NCBI RefSeq assembly: GCF_012033695.1
Contig: NZ_JAAVJI010000001.1
Span: forward strand, 434,001 to 498,000
From: Pseudomonas quercus
GTDB taxonomy: Bacteria; Pseudomonadota; Gammaproteobacteria; Pseudomonadales; Pseudomonadaceae
Direction: 5' to 3'
DNA: 64,000 bases
Below, in pieces: positions 27,401-37,190 of this stretch. The position numbers and the translations under genes were made by a program. The notes under the pieces were generated by a model that did no database searches, had not been told where the DNA came from, and saw only the letters and a list, made by a program, of their open reading frames with translations. Position 1 is the first letter of the stretch. Each line of letters starts with the position of its first letter.

Positions 27401-28233
27401 TCCAGGCCGTGGCCGGGCTGGACGAGCCTGAAGACATGAACCCCCTGGCCGCCCGTGTACGGCGTGAAGCCGCGCAGCTGATCGCTACAGGCACCGGTGC
27501 CGAAGAGGCTCGCCGCCAGGCGGGCTGGCGGGTGTTCGGTGCCAAGCCAGGCGCCTACGGGGCGGGCGTGCAAGGGGTGATCGAATCACAGCAATGGGCT
27601 GAGCGAAGCGACCTCGCCGACGCCTACCTTAACCATTCCGGGTATGCCTATGGCGGTGCCGACGAGGGCACGGCAGCGCGACCGGCGCTGGCACTGCGCC
27701 TGAGTACGGTGCAGGCCGTGCTGCACAACCAGGACAACACCGAGCACGACCTGCTCGATTCCAACGACTACTACCAGTTTCAGGGCGGCATGCTGGCTGC
27801 GGTCCAGCAGCAAAGCGGACAGGAAGCAGCCAGTTACCACGGCGATCATAGCCAAGCCGATGTGCCGCGCATCCGCACCCTCAAGGAAGCGCTTAATCGC
27901 GTGATCCGGTCTCGAGCAGCCAACCCCAAATGGATCGAAGGGGTGAAACGCCACGGCTATAAAGGGGCGTTCGAAATGGCCGCCACCCTGGACAATATGT
28001 TTGGCTTCGATGCGGCCACAGGCTTGATCGATGACCACCAATACGCGTTGCTGGCCGACGCCTACCTGTTGGATGCACACACACGTGCGTTTCTACAGGC
28101 ACACAACCCTGATGCCTTGCGAGACATGACCGAACGCCTGCTGGAGGCGCAACAGCGTGGCCTCTGGCAACAGCCGGGCGCCTACCGTGAGGCTTTGGAA
28201 GACCTGCTGTTGGACAGTGAAGAAGAGGGCTGA
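24457..28233 (+). CDS. cobN: Cobaltochelatase large subunit CobN
   Basis: CobN is the large subunit of the aerobic, ATP-dependent cobaltochelatase that inserts Co2+ into hydrogenobyrinic acid a,c-diamide. The 1258-residue protein is a typical CobN/ChlH homologue. The N-terminal region resembles other CobN proteins ([14 protein letters not shown]), the middle contains [20 protein letters not shown] and [18 protein letters not shown], and the C-terminus ends in the conserved [16 protein letters not shown] region. It is joined to cobW by a 4-bp gap and overlaps nothing. The ChlI/ChlD-like genes downstream replace the CobS/CobT subunits used by other bacteria. Confidence 0.97.
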   Translation: MHLLRTQPGGFVPDDSIADLGQSPADVVILCSGDSHLALLAEAARHLPADYPSLRLANPMQVQNHASVDLYVDNVLRHAKLIVLSLHGGASYWRYGVEQLLQLGEQGVQLVMVPGDDRPDPELSALSTVPAEVANTLWQYLRQGAMGNAHSLYGYLAAMLFPGVLERPMPWQPPAALPRVSLYQPGVATATLEQWQARWAAGAPVVPLVFYRSHLQAANTGFIDTFCTVLADVGLNPMPVAVASLKDPECLAQLQAWMDEVEAALVINTTGFALASPDAPKQRPLRRDIPVIQAICAQDNQPMWEDSAQGLGARDLAMHVALPELDGRIISRPISFKDLAWHSERSQSDVVCYRAHPERMAFVAQLAARWVALARTPAAHKRVALILANYPTRDGRIGNGVGLDTPAAALNILQALQAQGYPVSGLPDTGTALIHALLGGVTNDLDQNDQRPCGQSLSLEAYTAAFQALPVSCQDAVITRWGHPQADPMFRSGRLMVAGLRFGNTFVGIQPARGYQLDASAVYHDPDLVPPHGYLAFYFWLRQAYGAHAVIHVGKHGNLEWLPGKGVGLSDSCWPDALLGPLPNIYPFIVNDPGEGAQAKRRTQAVIIDHLMPPLTRAESYGPLRDLERLADEYYEAQLLDPRRAVELQGEILALVRETRLDHELGLAESALKDADAWLPRLDTYLCDLKESQIRDGLHVFGESPAGRLRTDTLSALLRVPRGTGKGAEASLPRALAAALNLGFDPLDCAFGDPWQGPRPAMLADVDSSPWRTLGDTRERLELLATQVIEQALAGHWACPPEPAWETTAAVLQGLVAQVAPTLDACGPAEIATLLAALQGRFVPPGPSGAPSRGRLDVLPTGRNFYSVDVRNLPTPTAWRLGFASANLVLERHLQDEGDHLRNLGLSVWGTATMRTGGDDIAQAMALLGVRPVWATGSQRVDDFEILPLSLLDRPRVDVTLRVSGFFRDAFGNLIKLFDAAVQAVAGLDEPEDMNPLAARVRREAAQLIATGTGAEEARRQAGWRVFGAKPGAYGAGVQGVIESQQWAERSDLADAYLNHSGYAYGGADEGTAARPALALRLSTVQAVLHNQDNTEHDLLDSNDYYQFQGGMLAAVQQQSGQEAASYHGDHSQADVPRIRTLKEALNRVIRSRAANPKWIEGVKRHGYKGAFEMAATLDNMFGFDAATGLIDDHQYALLADAYLLDAHTRAFLQAHNPDALRDMTERLLEAQQRGLWQQPGAYREALEDLLLDSEEEG

Positions 28234-28234
28234 C

Positions 28235-29245
28235 ATGGCGTTTCATTATCCGCTGGCGGCCGTGGTAGGGGCTGAGCGGCTCAAGCTGGCCCTGTACCTG
28301 GCGGCCATCGACCCCAAGATTGGTGGTGTATTGATCGAGGGACCACGTGGCATGGCCAAGAGCACCTTGGCCCGTGGGCTGGCCGACCTGCTGGACGGCG
28401 CGCCCTTTGTGACCCTGCCGCTGGGCGCCAGTGAAGACCGGGTGGCCGGCACGCTGGACCTGGACGCAGCGCTGGGCCAGGGCCAGGTGCGATTCTCGCC
28501 TGGGGTGCTGGCGAAGGCGGATGGCGGTGTGCTGTATGTGGACGAAGTGAACCTGCTACCGGATGGCCTTGTAGACTTGCTGCTGGACGTGGCCGCCAGC
28601 GGGGTGAACCGCGTGGAGCGTGACGGCATCTCCCACGAACACGCTGCCCGGTTCGTGCTCATCGGCACCATGAACCCTGAGGAAGGCGAGCTTCGGCCGC
28701 AGATGCTAGACCGTTTCGGCCTGAACGTAGCCCTGGACCATCGCCCGGAACCGGCAGACCGCCAAGCCATTATTCTGCGCCGGCTGGCCTATGACAGCGA
28801 CCCTGCAGCCTTCTGCGCCCAATGGCAGGCAGAGCAAACCGGCCTTGCGCAGCGCTGCCAGGCGGCCCGTGCCCGGTTGAATCAGGTGCCCCTGGACAGT
28901 GACGCTTTGCAGACCATTAGCGAGGCCTGCCACCAGGCCGGCGTCGATGGGCTGCGGGCAGACCTTGTATGGCTGCGCGCCGCCCGTGCACACGCTGCCT
29001 GGCGCGGTGGCGACCATATCGCTGCCGCGGATATCGACGCAGTGGCAGAGTTTGCGTTGCGTCATCGTCGGCAGGTGCCCGCACCGCCTTCACCGCCACC
29101 GCCGTCACAAGGCGGGCAGGGCCCTGCACCTGAAAAGCCGCCTGAGCAGGCGCAAGGGCAAAGCGGGGATTGGGGGCAACTACCCGCCCAGCCGGTGAGC
29201 ACCGGCCCGCGCACAGGCTTGCCGGGGTGGCCAAAAAAGTCCTGA
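28235..29245 (+). CDS. ChlI/BchI-like AAA+ ATPase subunit of the cobaltochelatase
   Basis: A 336-residue AAA+ protein of the magnesium-chelatase subunit I type. Walker A is [10 protein letters not shown] (about 30-39), Walker B is [12 protein letters not shown] (about 93-104), and sensor-1 lies in [24 protein letters not shown]. The C-terminal tail beyond the lid is Pro/Gly-rich ([14 protein letters not shown]), marking the linker that BchD-type proteins normally carry. Pseudomonas makes no bacteriochlorophyll, so its place after cobN indicates that it powers cobalt insertion. It starts 1 bp after the cobN stop. The downstream VWA gene supplies the other half of a ChlD-type subunit. Confidence 0.94.
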   Translation: MAFHYPLAAVVGAERLKLALYLAAIDPKIGGVLIEGPRGMAKSTLARGLADLLDGAPFVTLPLGASEDRVAGTLDLDAALGQGQVRFSPGVLAKADGGVLYVDEVNLLPDGLVDLLLDVAASGVNRVERDGISHEHAARFVLIGTMNPEEGELRPQMLDRFGLNVALDHRPEPADRQAIILRRLAYDSDPAAFCAQWQAEQTGLAQRCQAARARLNQVPLDSDALQTISEACHQAGVDGLRADLVWLRAARAHAAWRGGDHIAAADIDAVAEFALRHRRQVPAPPSPPPPSQGGQGPAPEKPPEQAQGQSGDWGQLPAQPVSTGPRTGLPGWPKKS

Positions 29246-29877
29246 GCCCTCACTCCGGCCGAGCGGGGGCCAAGCGCACACAGGCCGTAAGTACCTCAGG
29301 TGGGCGTACGGGTGGCCAGCACCCGTCCCAGCGCATTGCGTGGGTGCCTACCTTTGCCAAGGGCCGGCCCAGGGCACGTGCGGACCTGCGCTGGCAAAGC
29401 GGCCGGGCGCCGGTGCCACCGTTATGGCTGGTAGTGGTGGATACGTCCGCCTCTACCCGCCGCAATGGTGCATTGGCACGTGCCAAGGGGTTTTTGCAGG
29501 CCTTGTTTGACCAAGCCTACCGGCAACGCGCCCGGCTGGCGCTGCTCACCGCCAGCGGTGCAGGTGCCCGCTGGGAGCGGCATGCTGTGAAAGCCTCTGC
29601 CGCGCTTCATCCCTGGCTTGATCAGCTAGGCGCGGGCGGGGGCACCCCTTTGCACCAGGCGCTGGGGGAGGCACGCACCTGGCTAACGCGCCAGCAGGGT
29701 CACAGCGCGCGCTGCGTGGTGATCACCGATGGCAGGGTCAAACGCTTGGAAGGGATCGATAGCCTGGGGTGCGATACCTTGCTGGTAGACATCGAGCTAG
29801 GCGCGGTGCGCGTGGGTAAAGGCAAGCAGTTGGCGCAGGCCCTGGGCGCCGACTACGTGCATATTGACACCTTATAG
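29227..29877 (+). CDS. ChlD-like VWA-domain subunit of the cobaltochelatase
   Basis: A 216-residue protein ending in a von Willebrand factor A domain. The metal-ion-dependent adhesion motif is [12 protein letters not shown] (D-x-S-x-S), with the second-loop Thr in [10 protein letters not shown] and the Asp in [11 protein letters not shown]. The basic N-terminal 50 residues resemble the linker before the VWA domain of ChlD/BchD. It would bind the ChlI-like ATPase and bridge it to CobN. It overlaps the preceding gene by 19 bp, suggesting translational coupling. The GTG 29227 start is tentative because no strong ribosome site is visible. Confidence 0.88.
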   Translation: MAKKVLSPHSGRAGAKRTQAVSTSGGRTGGQHPSQRIAWVPTFAKGRPRARADLRWQSGRAPVPPLWLVVVDTSASTRRNGALARAKGFLQALFDQAYRQRARLALLTASGAGARWERHAVKASAALHPWLDQLGAGGGTPLHQALGEARTWLTRQQGHSARCVVITDGRVKRLEGIDSLGCDTLLVDIELGAVRVGKGKQLAQALGADYVHIDTL

Positions 29878-29883
29878 CGGGGT

Positions 29884-30573
29884 TCAGGCTCTGGGCCGTG
29901 TCAGGGCAGGGCTCCACAGCCGGTGCGTGCACCGCGGGCAGGCGAGCCGCTGGTGACCGGCCAGTTGCTCTACGGCCCCGCAGTGCTCACAGGCATACAG
30001 GCCACCGGCGGTGGGCTGCTCGGTAGGCGTGCAGAACGCGCGCGGGAGAATCGACAAGCCTGGGCGCACCTCGTCGCGCTCGTAGAAATACAGGCTTACG
30101 TCACCATTGACCTCCAGGAACGCCAGCCGAATCTGCCCCAGATGTTCCGCACCGTGCAGTCGCAGCTCCATCAGGAATTCATCGTGGGTTACGTTCGCCT
30201 TGTCCAAGGTTTCCCGTTCGAAGGCACCGTCTTTGATGATCAGAATCGCCTTGCCTTCCAGCCATTCGCCAAACCGCCGGTTGCGCTCGATCGCGAACGT
30301 TGTAAGGCGGTACAGCAGCGTCATGACCAGGAAAACGGTGAGAACCGGCAGCACCGGTACATCGTCGTAGAAGGTGACATCCCCTGCAGCTGACCCTAGC
30401 GTGAGGATGACGACCAATTCGAACAGTGACAGCTGCCTGACACCGCGCCGCCCGGCAATTTTGAGGAATACGAACACTACGGCATACGCCAGCAGTGTTC
30501 GCCCCGCGACTTCCCATAGGAACGCCAGTGTCTGCTTGTCCAGCAATACCCGTTGCCAGTCGATCGAGTTCAT
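29884..30573 (-). CDS. YetF/DUF421 membrane protein with C-terminal zinc ribbon
   Basis: A 229-residue inner-membrane protein of the DUF421 family. Three N-terminal helices are visible (about 18-40, 46-65, 70-90), followed by the cytoplasmic domain with ILIIKDGAFERETL. An extra C-terminal segment holds four cysteines in the pattern CEHC...CPRC, a likely zinc ribbon. The start is ATG 30573, where the protein becomes family-like; the frame extends upstream without similarity. It is convergent with the cobaltochelatase operon, with 6 bp between stops. The function of the family is unknown, although links to membrane stress and sporulation have been described in Bacillus. Confidence 0.86.
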   Translation of the reverse strand: MNSIDWQRVLLDKQTLAFLWEVAGRTLLAYAVVFVFLKIAGRRGVRQLSLFELVVILTLGSAAGDVTFYDDVPVLPVLTVFLVMTLLYRLTTFAIERNRRFGEWLEGKAILIIKDGAFERETLDKANVTHDEFLMELRLHGAEHLGQIRLAFLEVNGDVSLYFYERDEVRPGLSILPRAFCTPTEQPTAGGLYACEHCGAVEQLAGHQRLACPRCTHRLWSPALTRPRA

Positions 30574-30607
30574 AGGGCGGTTCCCACACCGCCCATGGCC
30601 GCCCGGC

Positions 30608-30886
30608 TCAGCGTGGTGACCCTGGCATGGTCCAAGGCTGGAGGCTGTACCCGTGGCGGGACAGCCCTGCACGAACTTCCTCCAGCGCAGTGGCCAATCG
30701 GCAAGGGTCGGAATAAGCGCTGGCAGGCAATTGCGCGCGGCAAAGGTTATGGCTGGTGTGGTCGTCCACTACAGTCAGGCTAAGGGCACCGTCACCGTCT
30801 TGTTGTGTCCAGGCCACACAGTGGAAAGGTTCGAAAGCATGGCCGGCGATCAGAAGGGCTTCGTTGACACGCAGCATTGCGTCCAT
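30608..30886 (-). CDS. Conserved small protein, possibly DUF5629
   Basis: A 92-residue soluble protein, starting at ATG 30886, where it reads MDAMLRVNEALLIAGHAFEPF. The middle, ALSLTVVDDHTSHNLC, looks like a beta hairpin, and the end is helical. I believe it belongs to a Pseudomonas-restricted family (DUF5629), but this is from memory and unsure. The frame continues upstream to 31012 with sequence that looks untranslated. It is 34 bp upstream of the DUF421 gene in the same orientation, so the two may be cotranscribed. Function is unknown. Confidence 0.6.
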   Translation of the reverse strand: MDAMLRVNEALLIAGHAFEPFHCVAWTQQDGDGALSLTVVDDHTSHNLCRAQLPASAYSDPCRLATALEEVRAGLSRHGYSLQPWTMPGSPR

Positions 30887-31044
30887 GGGGTAGGGGCTCT
30901 CTTGTAGGGCATGCCAGGGTGGCAGGGCCGCCGTAGTCACAGGGGCGGCAGTTGAAATACTGATGCCCGTACGCGGCCTACAAGTCACAACTGTGGTAAC
31001 AATTTTTTGCAATAGTGCGCAATGGAGGTGTGCCGTGGCCTGGC

Positions 31045-31584
31045 TTAAGGCCTGCCAGCCGTTGGCAGGGCCAATTGCGACACAGCGGCCTTAGCCTTGG
31101 CCAGGCGTGTAGGCCAGTCACCTTCGATCACTGTGTAAGGTTGATGGTGACTGTCGAGCCAATCAAGGCACTGGTTGAAAAAGCGTAAGCGATCTGCCAG
31201 CGCGGGTTGGCAGCGCTGGCCATCGGCTACCCAGTCGATGCCTGTGGGCGAGAGCAACAGGTGGAGGTCGTAGTGCCGAGCCAGCAATGCTGGCTCCAAC
31301 CAGTGAGGGCTCTCACCAAACAGCACTTGGCTCCATAACTGGTTGCTCAACAGGTGGGTGTCTAGCCAAAGCCATTCAGGCGCCGCTGCCCTGGCGGCAT
31401 CTTCGCGGGCCAGTTGGCGGGCCGCAATTACCGGTACATCTGCCAAGGTGGTATCACGTGGATGGGCATCTACGAATTCGCGCACATACTCATGGCACAG
31501 CACACCGCCGTAGGTGAGTTGAAGGTAAGCGGCCAACGTGCTTTTACCTACCGATTCCGGCCCGGTCAGTACCACTGTTTTCAT
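31045..31584 (-). CDS. NadR-like AAA ATPase/kinase
   Basis: A 179-residue P-loop protein resembling the ribosylnicotinamide kinase domain of NadR (AAA_28). Walker A is GPESVGKST (about 8-16), followed by the motif CHEYVREFVD, then ARQLAREDAARAAAPEWLWLDTHLL. The C-terminal part has DLHLLLSPTGIDWVADGQR, a lid-like region. NadR kinase phosphorylates nicotinamide riboside in NAD salvage; this single-domain version lacks both the HTH and adenylyltransferase parts. No riboside transporter is adjacent. The start is ATG 31584. The assignment to NAD salvage is family-based. Confidence 0.85.
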   Translation of the reverse strand: MKTVVLTGPESVGKSTLAAYLQLTYGGVLCHEYVREFVDAHPRDTTLADVPVIAARQLAREDAARAAAPEWLWLDTHLLSNQLWSQVLFGESPHWLEPALLARHYDLHLLLSPTGIDWVADGQRCQPALADRLRFFNQCLDWLDSHHQPYTVIEGDWPTRLAKAKAAVSQLALPTAGRP

Positions 31585-31850
31585 TTAAGCCCTGTTCAGG
31601 TTCGAGCAGCGTTTAACAGGATGACGTTAAAGGTGTAAAGCGTTTATCGGAAAAATGCCGTACGGCCAAGGTTGAACGTGCGCGCAAAGAAGCGGCGCTG
31701 GCGTTGCCGTCAAGGTTCAGTCAGAATCGCCGCGCGAAGGCGATGTTGCAAGGAAATTGTTGAAAAAACTCAGGAACTTGCTTCGTTTGACTACTGGATT
31801 CCAGGCTGAGCGTGCAGCCTTCTGGAACGACATTTTTCGGAGGAATGTGG

Positions 31851-32681
31851 ATGGATATGTGGACGGCCGCTTCGGCCATGGTGTTGGGTATTGTCGAAGG
31901 GTTGACTGAGTTCTTGCCCATTTCCAGTACTGGGCACCAGATCATCGTAGCGGACCTGCTGGAGTTCAACGGCGAGCGCGCCATGGCGTTCAATATCATC
32001 ATTCAACTGGGCGCGATTCTGGCCGTCGTCTGGGCATTTCACGCCAAAATACGTGCTGTCGTCATCGGGCTGCCCACGCAACCTAAAGCGCGGCGGTTTA
32101 CCTCTAATCTGTTCATTGCCTTCCTGCCTGCAGTGGTACTGGGCGTGCTGTTTTCGGATTTCATACACCATTACCTCTTCAACCCAATCACTGTGGCTGT
32201 GGCCTTGATTGCAGGGGGGCTGGTGATGTTGTGGGCTGAGCACCGTGACCACCCCGTGCGCATCCATAATGTAGATGACATGTCGTGGGTTGATGCATTG
32301 AAAATTGGCTGTGCACAGTGCCTTGCCATGATTCCCGGCACGTCCCGTTCAGGTTCTACCATCATCGGGGGTCTGCTTTTCGGCCTGTCCCGTACAGCAG
32401 CGACGGAATTTTCGTTCTTTCTGGCAATGCCAACCATGGTAGGCGCGGCGGTGTACTCAGGTTATAAATACCGGCACCTGTTTCAGCCTGCTGATCTGCC
32501 CCTGTTCGCACTGGGGTTTGCAGTGTCGTTCCTGTTCGCCATGATCGCCGTGCAAGGGTTGCTCAAATTCATTGCCAGCCATAGCTACGCAGTATTTGCG
32601 TGGTACCGAATCGCCTTCGGCGTGATCATCCTCCTCACATGGCAATTCCACTGGGTCGACTGGGCCACCGCTCAGGGATAA
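31851..32681 (+). CDS. uppP: Undecaprenyl-diphosphatase UppP (BacA)
   Basis: This integral membrane enzyme recycles undecaprenyl diphosphate to the monophosphate for peptidoglycan and other envelope polymers; extra copies give bacitracin resistance. The 276-residue protein has the (E/Q)-x3-E motif region, [19 protein letters not shown] (about 12-30), and the second motif PGTSRSGST (about 163-171), both catalytic. Eight or so membrane helices are seen. ATG 31851 is chosen because CGGAGG ends 7 bases upstream; ATG 31845 is in frame but too close. It is divergent from the NadR-like gene across 266 bp in which I see no further gene. Confidence 0.97.
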   Translation: MDMWTAASAMVLGIVEGLTEFLPISSTGHQIIVADLLEFNGERAMAFNIIIQLGAILAVVWAFHAKIRAVVIGLPTQPKARRFTSNLFIAFLPAVVLGVLFSDFIHHYLFNPITVAVALIAGGLVMLWAEHRDHPVRIHNVDDMSWVDALKIGCAQCLAMIPGTSRSGSTIIGGLLFGLSRTAATEFSFFLAMPTMVGAAVYSGYKYRHLFQPADLPLFALGFAVSFLFAMIAVQGLLKFIASHSYAVFAWYRIAFGVIILLTWQFHWVDWATAQG

Positions 32682-32846
32682 CGGCTGAACTTGGGTTCAA
32701 CTTACGTAGTCGGTAATAACATAAGGTATCGCGTAGGTTTGGACGTACCGCCGCTTGGCGCAACATGTGCTTGTACACCCACACGATTGGCAAGATGGAA
32801 GGGGTAGCGTTCAGAGCGCCCCCCTGGAAGGAGCGAGGGCCTTAAT

Positions 32847-33893
32847 ATGGGGCGTTTGTGGGTCGTTTTGGGGCTGGTCATGCTATTCAGCCTGCCCTCG
32901 ATGCACGTGCAAGCGGGACCACGGGCTCACTATGGCGTGGGCGTGCACCGGCTCACCTTCCTTGACCCGCTCGACGGCAATCCCATGCATGCCTATGCAT
33001 TCTACCCAGCCGCCGCAGATGGGGTGCACAGCGCTCGGCTCGATGGTTTCCAGGTAAGTGCTTCTGAAGATGTTGCTGTAGCCATTGGTCGGTTCCCTTT
33101 GCTCATGTTGTCCCATGGCAATACGGGCACCCCTCTTGCCCTGCACGATGTCATCACCTCAATCGCCGCGAAAGGCTTTGTCGTGGTTGCCGTGTTGCAC
33201 CCAGGTGACAATTACCTTGACCAAAGCCGCTTGGGTACCCTGAGCAATCTCTACGGCCGCCCGTTGCAGGTGTCGGCTGCGATCTCCGCCGCATTAGACG
33301 AACCCATGCTCTCGCCGTTTGTAAACGCTAAGCAAGTAGGGGTAATTGGTTACTCTGCAGGCGGAGAGACAGCGCTGATTCTATCGGGCGCCCGCCCGGA
33401 GCTGTCGCGCCTTAAGTTGTACTGCATCGAACGGCCCTATGACAAGGACGCCTGCAAGGGCCACGGGGAGCTGGTGGCGGATCGCAAAGACCTCAGCGCA
33501 CAGGCAGACCCTAGGGTCCATGCGTTGTTGCTGATGGCCCCTTTGAGCCTCATGTTTGGCCGCCAGTCGCTGGCAACCGTCCATGTGCCCACCTTGATTT
33601 ATGCGGGCGACAACGATCAGCTGGTTGCCGTGGACAAGAACGCCGAAGCGCTCGCTCGCAAGCTGCCCACCAAAGCGCGCTACCACCCCTTGGCGGGTGC
33701 CGGCCATTTTGTGTTCATGGCCCCTTGCACGGCCGAGCAAGAGCGGGAAATTCCCGCCTTGTGCAAGGATGCGCAAGGGGTGGACAGAGCGGGTATCCAC
33801 CGAAGCTTGATCGACGAAGCAGGACGGTTTTTCACTCAGGCGCTCGGGCAGCCAAGCCGTGCAGGGTTGCAAACGGCCGACCAGCAGGATTAA
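32847..33893 (+). CDS. Secreted alpha/beta hydrolase, dienelactone-hydrolase-like
   Basis: A 348-residue precursor with a Sec signal peptide (LWVVLGLVMLFSLPSMHVQA, cleaved near residue 23). The mature part is an alpha/beta hydrolase: the oxyanion region LLMLSHGNTGTP, the nucleophile elbow GYSAGG (Ser about 170), the acid Asp in YAGDND, and the His in GAGHFVF. Such proteins are often called platelet-activating factor acetylhydrolase-like or predicted dienelactone hydrolases. The substrate is unknown. AAGGAGCGAGGG precedes ATG 32847. The gene's end overlaps the stop of the convergent MFS gene by 4 bp. Confidence 0.9.
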   Translation: MGRLWVVLGLVMLFSLPSMHVQAGPRAHYGVGVHRLTFLDPLDGNPMHAYAFYPAAADGVHSARLDGFQVSASEDVAVAIGRFPLLMLSHGNTGTPLALHDVITSIAAKGFVVVAVLHPGDNYLDQSRLGTLSNLYGRPLQVSAAISAALDEPMLSPFVNAKQVGVIGYSAGGETALILSGARPELSRLKLYCIERPYDKDACKGHGELVADRKDLSAQADPRVHALLLMAPLSLMFGRQSLATVHVPTLIYAGDNDQLVAVDKNAEALARKLPTKARYHPLAGAGHFVFMAPCTAEQEREIPALCKDAQGVDRAGIHRSLIDEAGRFFTQALGQPSRAGLQTADQQD

Positions 33894-35083
33894 TGGCGTT
33901 CGCTGGCCTTTGACAGCCAACCTACCAGTGCCAAACCCATGATGGCCAACCCTGCTGCGCACAGAAAGATCGAGGCATACCCCGTGCTTGCAGCCAGTGC
34001 ACCCATCACAGGGCCTGCAATCGCCAATGCGATGTCAAAGAACACAGCAAAGGCACCTAGGCCAGCGCCGCGACTACCAGGGGGTACCTGAGCGATGGCC
34101 AGCACACCCAAGGCTGGATAAACCAGCGAAAGACCAAAGCCTGCCAGGCTCGCACCGATCAAGGCGAATATGGGCGAGGGCGCCAGCCACAGAAATACAA
34201 AGCCTATCAGCTCTACCCCCAGGCAAGCCGAAGCCACTGCAAAACCTCCGTAATGGTTGATGGCGTTGATGAACAGCAGCCGCGCCAGCACGAAGCACGC
34301 CCCGAACGCGGTGAGGCAAAACGCGGCGCCTTGCCACCCTTGTTCCAGGTAGTAGAGCGTGATGAAGGTGGTGAGGGTGCCATAGCCAATGGACGCTAGG
34401 CACAGCCCTACGCCATAAGGGGCCACACGCCCAAAAGCCGACCAGAACGGCAAGCGCTCCCCCCGTGTAACCGGCACCGACGCCCGTTTTCGCAGCATGA
34501 ACAGGGCTATACCCGACAGCATCAACAGCGCAATACCTAAAGTATGGAAGCCCAGGTCGCTAGTCATGACTACACCCAACGGTGCGCCGACTGCGATAGC
34601 CCCATAGGAGGCGATACCGTTCCATGAAATGACTTTGGCGGTATGTTCAGGCCCCACCTGGCTGATGCCCCAGCTGCTGGTACCCACCCCGATCAACCCC
34701 TGACCTGTACCGAGCAAAAGCCTCGCCACCACCAGCACACCAAGGCTGACATCGGCCCAACCGTGAAACAGTGTGGCAATCAACGTCAGTGCTCCGCTAC
34801 CCGCCATCGCATACAAGCCATAGGTGATGGTGCGTTTGGTGCCCAGGTTGTCTGCCAGCCGGCCAGCCAGGGGGCGCACCAGCAATGTGGCCAGGTATTG
34901 GGCGCCTATAACCACACCTGCGATGACTGCACTGAAGCCCAGAACGTCATGCACATAGCCAGGCAAAACCGCGATGGGTAAGCCGATGCAGAAAAAGGCG
35001 ACAAAGGTGTAGAAAACAATGGAGAGGATCTGCGCAGTAATACCGGCAGATGAGGGGGGAAGGGTGCCGGAAGGGGACGTCAT
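33890..35083 (-). CDS. MFS transporter
   Basis: A 397-residue major facilitator with 12 predicted helices. The signature between helices 2 and 3 is RPLAGRLADNLGTKRTITYG, and the helix-4/5 region reads LLLGTGQGLIGVGTSSWGI. It resembles the YfcJ/YhhS group, which may export sugars or small acids, but no substrate motif can be read. The start is ATG 35083, because the protein becomes family-like there (MTSPSGTLPPSS, then helix 1). The frame extends upstream without similarity. It stands alone between convergent and codirectional neighbours. Confidence 0.9.
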   Translation of the reverse strand: MTSPSGTLPPSSAGITAQILSIVFYTFVAFFCIGLPIAVLPGYVHDVLGFSAVIAGVVIGAQYLATLLVRPLAGRLADNLGTKRTITYGLYAMAGSGALTLIATLFHGWADVSLGVLVVARLLLGTGQGLIGVGTSSWGISQVGPEHTAKVISWNGIASYGAIAVGAPLGVVMTSDLGFHTLGIALLMLSGIALFMLRKRASVPVTRGERLPFWSAFGRVAPYGVGLCLASIGYGTLTTFITLYYLEQGWQGAAFCLTAFGACFVLARLLFINAINHYGGFAVASACLGVELIGFVFLWLAPSPIFALIGASLAGFGLSLVYPALGVLAIAQVPPGSRGAGLGAFAVFFDIALAIAGPVMGALAASTGYASIFLCAAGLAIMGLALVGWLSKASERH

Positions 35084-35178
35084 AGTGCGCTCACAAGCTG
35101 AAGGGGCGTACCTATGATCGCCAGCGGGCGAGAAAATTGAAAGTTGCCTGACCCTTTTCTCGCCCAAGCGCTTATGGG

Positions 35179-36765
35179 TTACACCACGCCTTGGCTGCGC
35201 AGGTACTCATCGTAAGTGCCGCTGAAGTCCACAATGCCGGTGGGCGTGATTTCGATGATACGTGTGGCCAGAGAGGACACGAACTCACGGTCATGGCTGA
35301 CGAACAGTAGTGTGCCAGGGTAGTTTTCCAGCGCCAGGTTCAGTGCCTCGATGGATTCCATATCCAAGTGGTTGGTAGGCTCGTCCATCACCAGCACGTT
35401 TGGCTTTTGCAGAATCAGCTTGCCAAACAGCATACGGCCTTGCTCACCACCGGAAATCACTTTCACGGACTTGGTGATCTCGTCACTGGAAAACAGCATC
35501 CGGCCCAACGTGCCGCGTACAAGCTGCTCGCCGCCCTGGGTCCACTGGCCCATCCAGTCGAACAGGGTGTCGTCACGTTCGAAGTCCGAGGCATGGTCCT
35601 GGGCGTAGTAGCCTAGTTCAGCCGCGTCCGTCCATTTGATGCTGCCTTTGTCCGGCTGCAATTCACCCATCAACATGCGCAGCAAGGTGGTTTTTCCTGC
35701 ACCGTTGGGGCCGATGATTGCCACGCGCTCACCGGCTTCGATCTGGAAGCCAAGGCGTTCGAACAGCGGCTTGCCATCGAAGCCTTTGGCCAGGTTGTCG
35801 AGAGTGACAGCCTGGCGGTGCAGCTTCTTGTTTTGTTCGAAGCGGATGAACGGGCTCACACGGCTAGAGGGCTTGACCTCAGCCAGCTGGATCTTGTCGA
35901 TCTGCTTGGCGCGCGATGTGGCTTGCTTGGCCTTGGAGGCGTTGGCCGAGAAGCGGCTGACAAAGGTCTGCAGTTCGGCGATCTGAGCTTTTTTCTTAGC
36001 GTTGTCCGACAGCAACTGCTCGCGCGACTGCGTGGCCGCCGTCATGTATTCATCATAGTTGCCTGGGAACAGCCGCAGCTCGCCATAGTCCAGGTCTGCC
36101 ATATGGGTGCAGACGCTGTTGAGGAAGTGACGGTCGTGGGAAATGATGATCATGGTGCTGTTACGCGCCGTTAGAATCGTTTCCAGCCAGCGGATTGTGT
36201 TGATATCCAGGTGGTTGGTGGGTTCGTCCAGCAGCAGTACGTCTGGGTCCGAGAACAAGGCCTGAGCCAAGAGCACTCGCAGCTTCCAACCCGGGGACAC
36301 TTCGCTCATGGGGCCAAAATGCTGCTCCAGAGGAATGCCAAGGCCCAGCAGCAGCTCACCCGCACGCGATTCAGCCGTGTAGCCGTCCATTTCAGCGAAT
36401 TCGGTTTCCAGTTCAGCCACCGCCATGCCGTCGTCTTCGGTCATTTCCGGAAGCGAGTAAATGCGATCACGCTCAGCCTTGACCTTCCACAACTGTTCAT
36501 GGCCCATGATGACGGTATCGATTACCGAAAAGGTTTCATAGGCGAACTGATCCTGGCGCAGTTTGCCCAAGCGTACGTTGGGCTCGAGCATGACCTGCCC
36601 GCCGCTGGGTTCCAGGTCACCACCCAGGATTTTCATAAAGGTGGACTTGCCGCAACCATTGGCTCCGATCAGGCCATAGCGGTTGCCGTTGTTGAATTTG
36701 ACCGAGACGTTCTCGAACAGCGGCTTTGGGCCGAACTGCATCGTGATGTTGGCGGTGGAGATCAA
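35179..36765 (-). CDS. ybiT: ABC-F family ribosome-associated ATPase YbiT
   Basis: A 528-residue ABC-F protein: two ATPase domains without membrane segments, acting on ribosomes. Walker A sites are GANGCGKST (about 35-43) and GPNGAGKTT (about 353-361). Signature motifs are [14 protein letters not shown] and [13 protein letters not shown], and both Walker B motifs end in DEPTNHLD. The inter-domain linker (about 245-300) contains the charged P-site tRNA-interacting motif region. Length and motifs, including the variant first signature SPGWK, fit E. coli YbiT. The gene is monocistronic, with its 5' side next to the integrase remnant. Confidence 0.95.
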   Translation of the reverse strand: MISTANITMQFGPKPLFENVSVKFNNGNRYGLIGANGCGKSTFMKILGGDLEPSGGQVMLEPNVRLGKLRQDQFAYETFSVIDTVIMGHEQLWKVKAERDRIYSLPEMTEDDGMAVAELETEFAEMDGYTAESRAGELLLGLGIPLEQHFGPMSEVSPGWKLRVLLAQALFSDPDVLLLDEPTNHLDINTIRWLETILTARNSTMIIISHDRHFLNSVCTHMADLDYGELRLFPGNYDEYMTAATQSREQLLSDNAKKKAQIAELQTFVSRFSANASKAKQATSRAKQIDKIQLAEVKPSSRVSPFIRFEQNKKLHRQAVTLDNLAKGFDGKPLFERLGFQIEAGERVAIIGPNGAGKTTLLRMLMGELQPDKGSIKWTDAAELGYYAQDHASDFERDDTLFDWMGQWTQGGEQLVRGTLGRMLFSSDEITKSVKVISGGEQGRMLFGKLILQKPNVLVMDEPTNHLDMESIEALNLALENYPGTLLFVSHDREFVSSLATRIIEITPTGIVDFSGTYDEYLRSQGVV

Positions 36766-36804
36766 GTGCTTATCCTGCGTGGGTTTGAGCGGTGGTAATT
36801 GCAG

Positions 36805-37161
36805 CTATCCAGCTTCTTGGGCCAATTTTGGGCCAATGTCGATTCGTGCCGGTAGCTTGTGAAGCTCGCGCCAATCCGACGCGGAGCTGATCCATTTGGC
36901 ATAGGTGGAGAGCAACATCTCTACGCTGTGGCCTAGCTGGTTTGCGATGAAGGCGGGGTTCATGCTCGCCATCAAGCACAGGGTCGCGTAGGTGTGCCGG
37001 GTGTCGTACTGTCGCCTGGGGCGAATGCCCAAGGCCTTCAGTGCGTCCTTGATGTGCTTGATTGTAACACTCGGCGCCTTGATCCACAGCCCGCCCTTGA
37101 CGGGAGGAAATACAAAAGGGCTGACCGCAAACCCTAAACGAAAGTGTCCTGGGATAGCGAC
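36805..37161 (-). pseudogene. Tyrosine recombinase (integrase), C-terminal fragment
   Basis: The frame open from an upstream TAG (37162-37164) contains FPPVKGGLWIKAPSVTIKH, then RQYDTRHTYATLCL, LGHSVEMLLSTYAKWI and a short tail. These are the C-terminal motifs of phage integrases: Arg/His box DTRHTYAT, LGH, and the Tyr nucleophile in STYAKW. The N-terminal arm-binding and core domains and the first catalytic Arg are missing, and no plausible start precedes FPPVKGG. It is therefore a remnant, left after loss of a mobile element next to ybiT. No intact attachment site or tRNA is visible alongside. Confidence 0.85.
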
Positions 37162-37190
37162 CTATAATCCCGACAACTAAAGCCTGGGTT

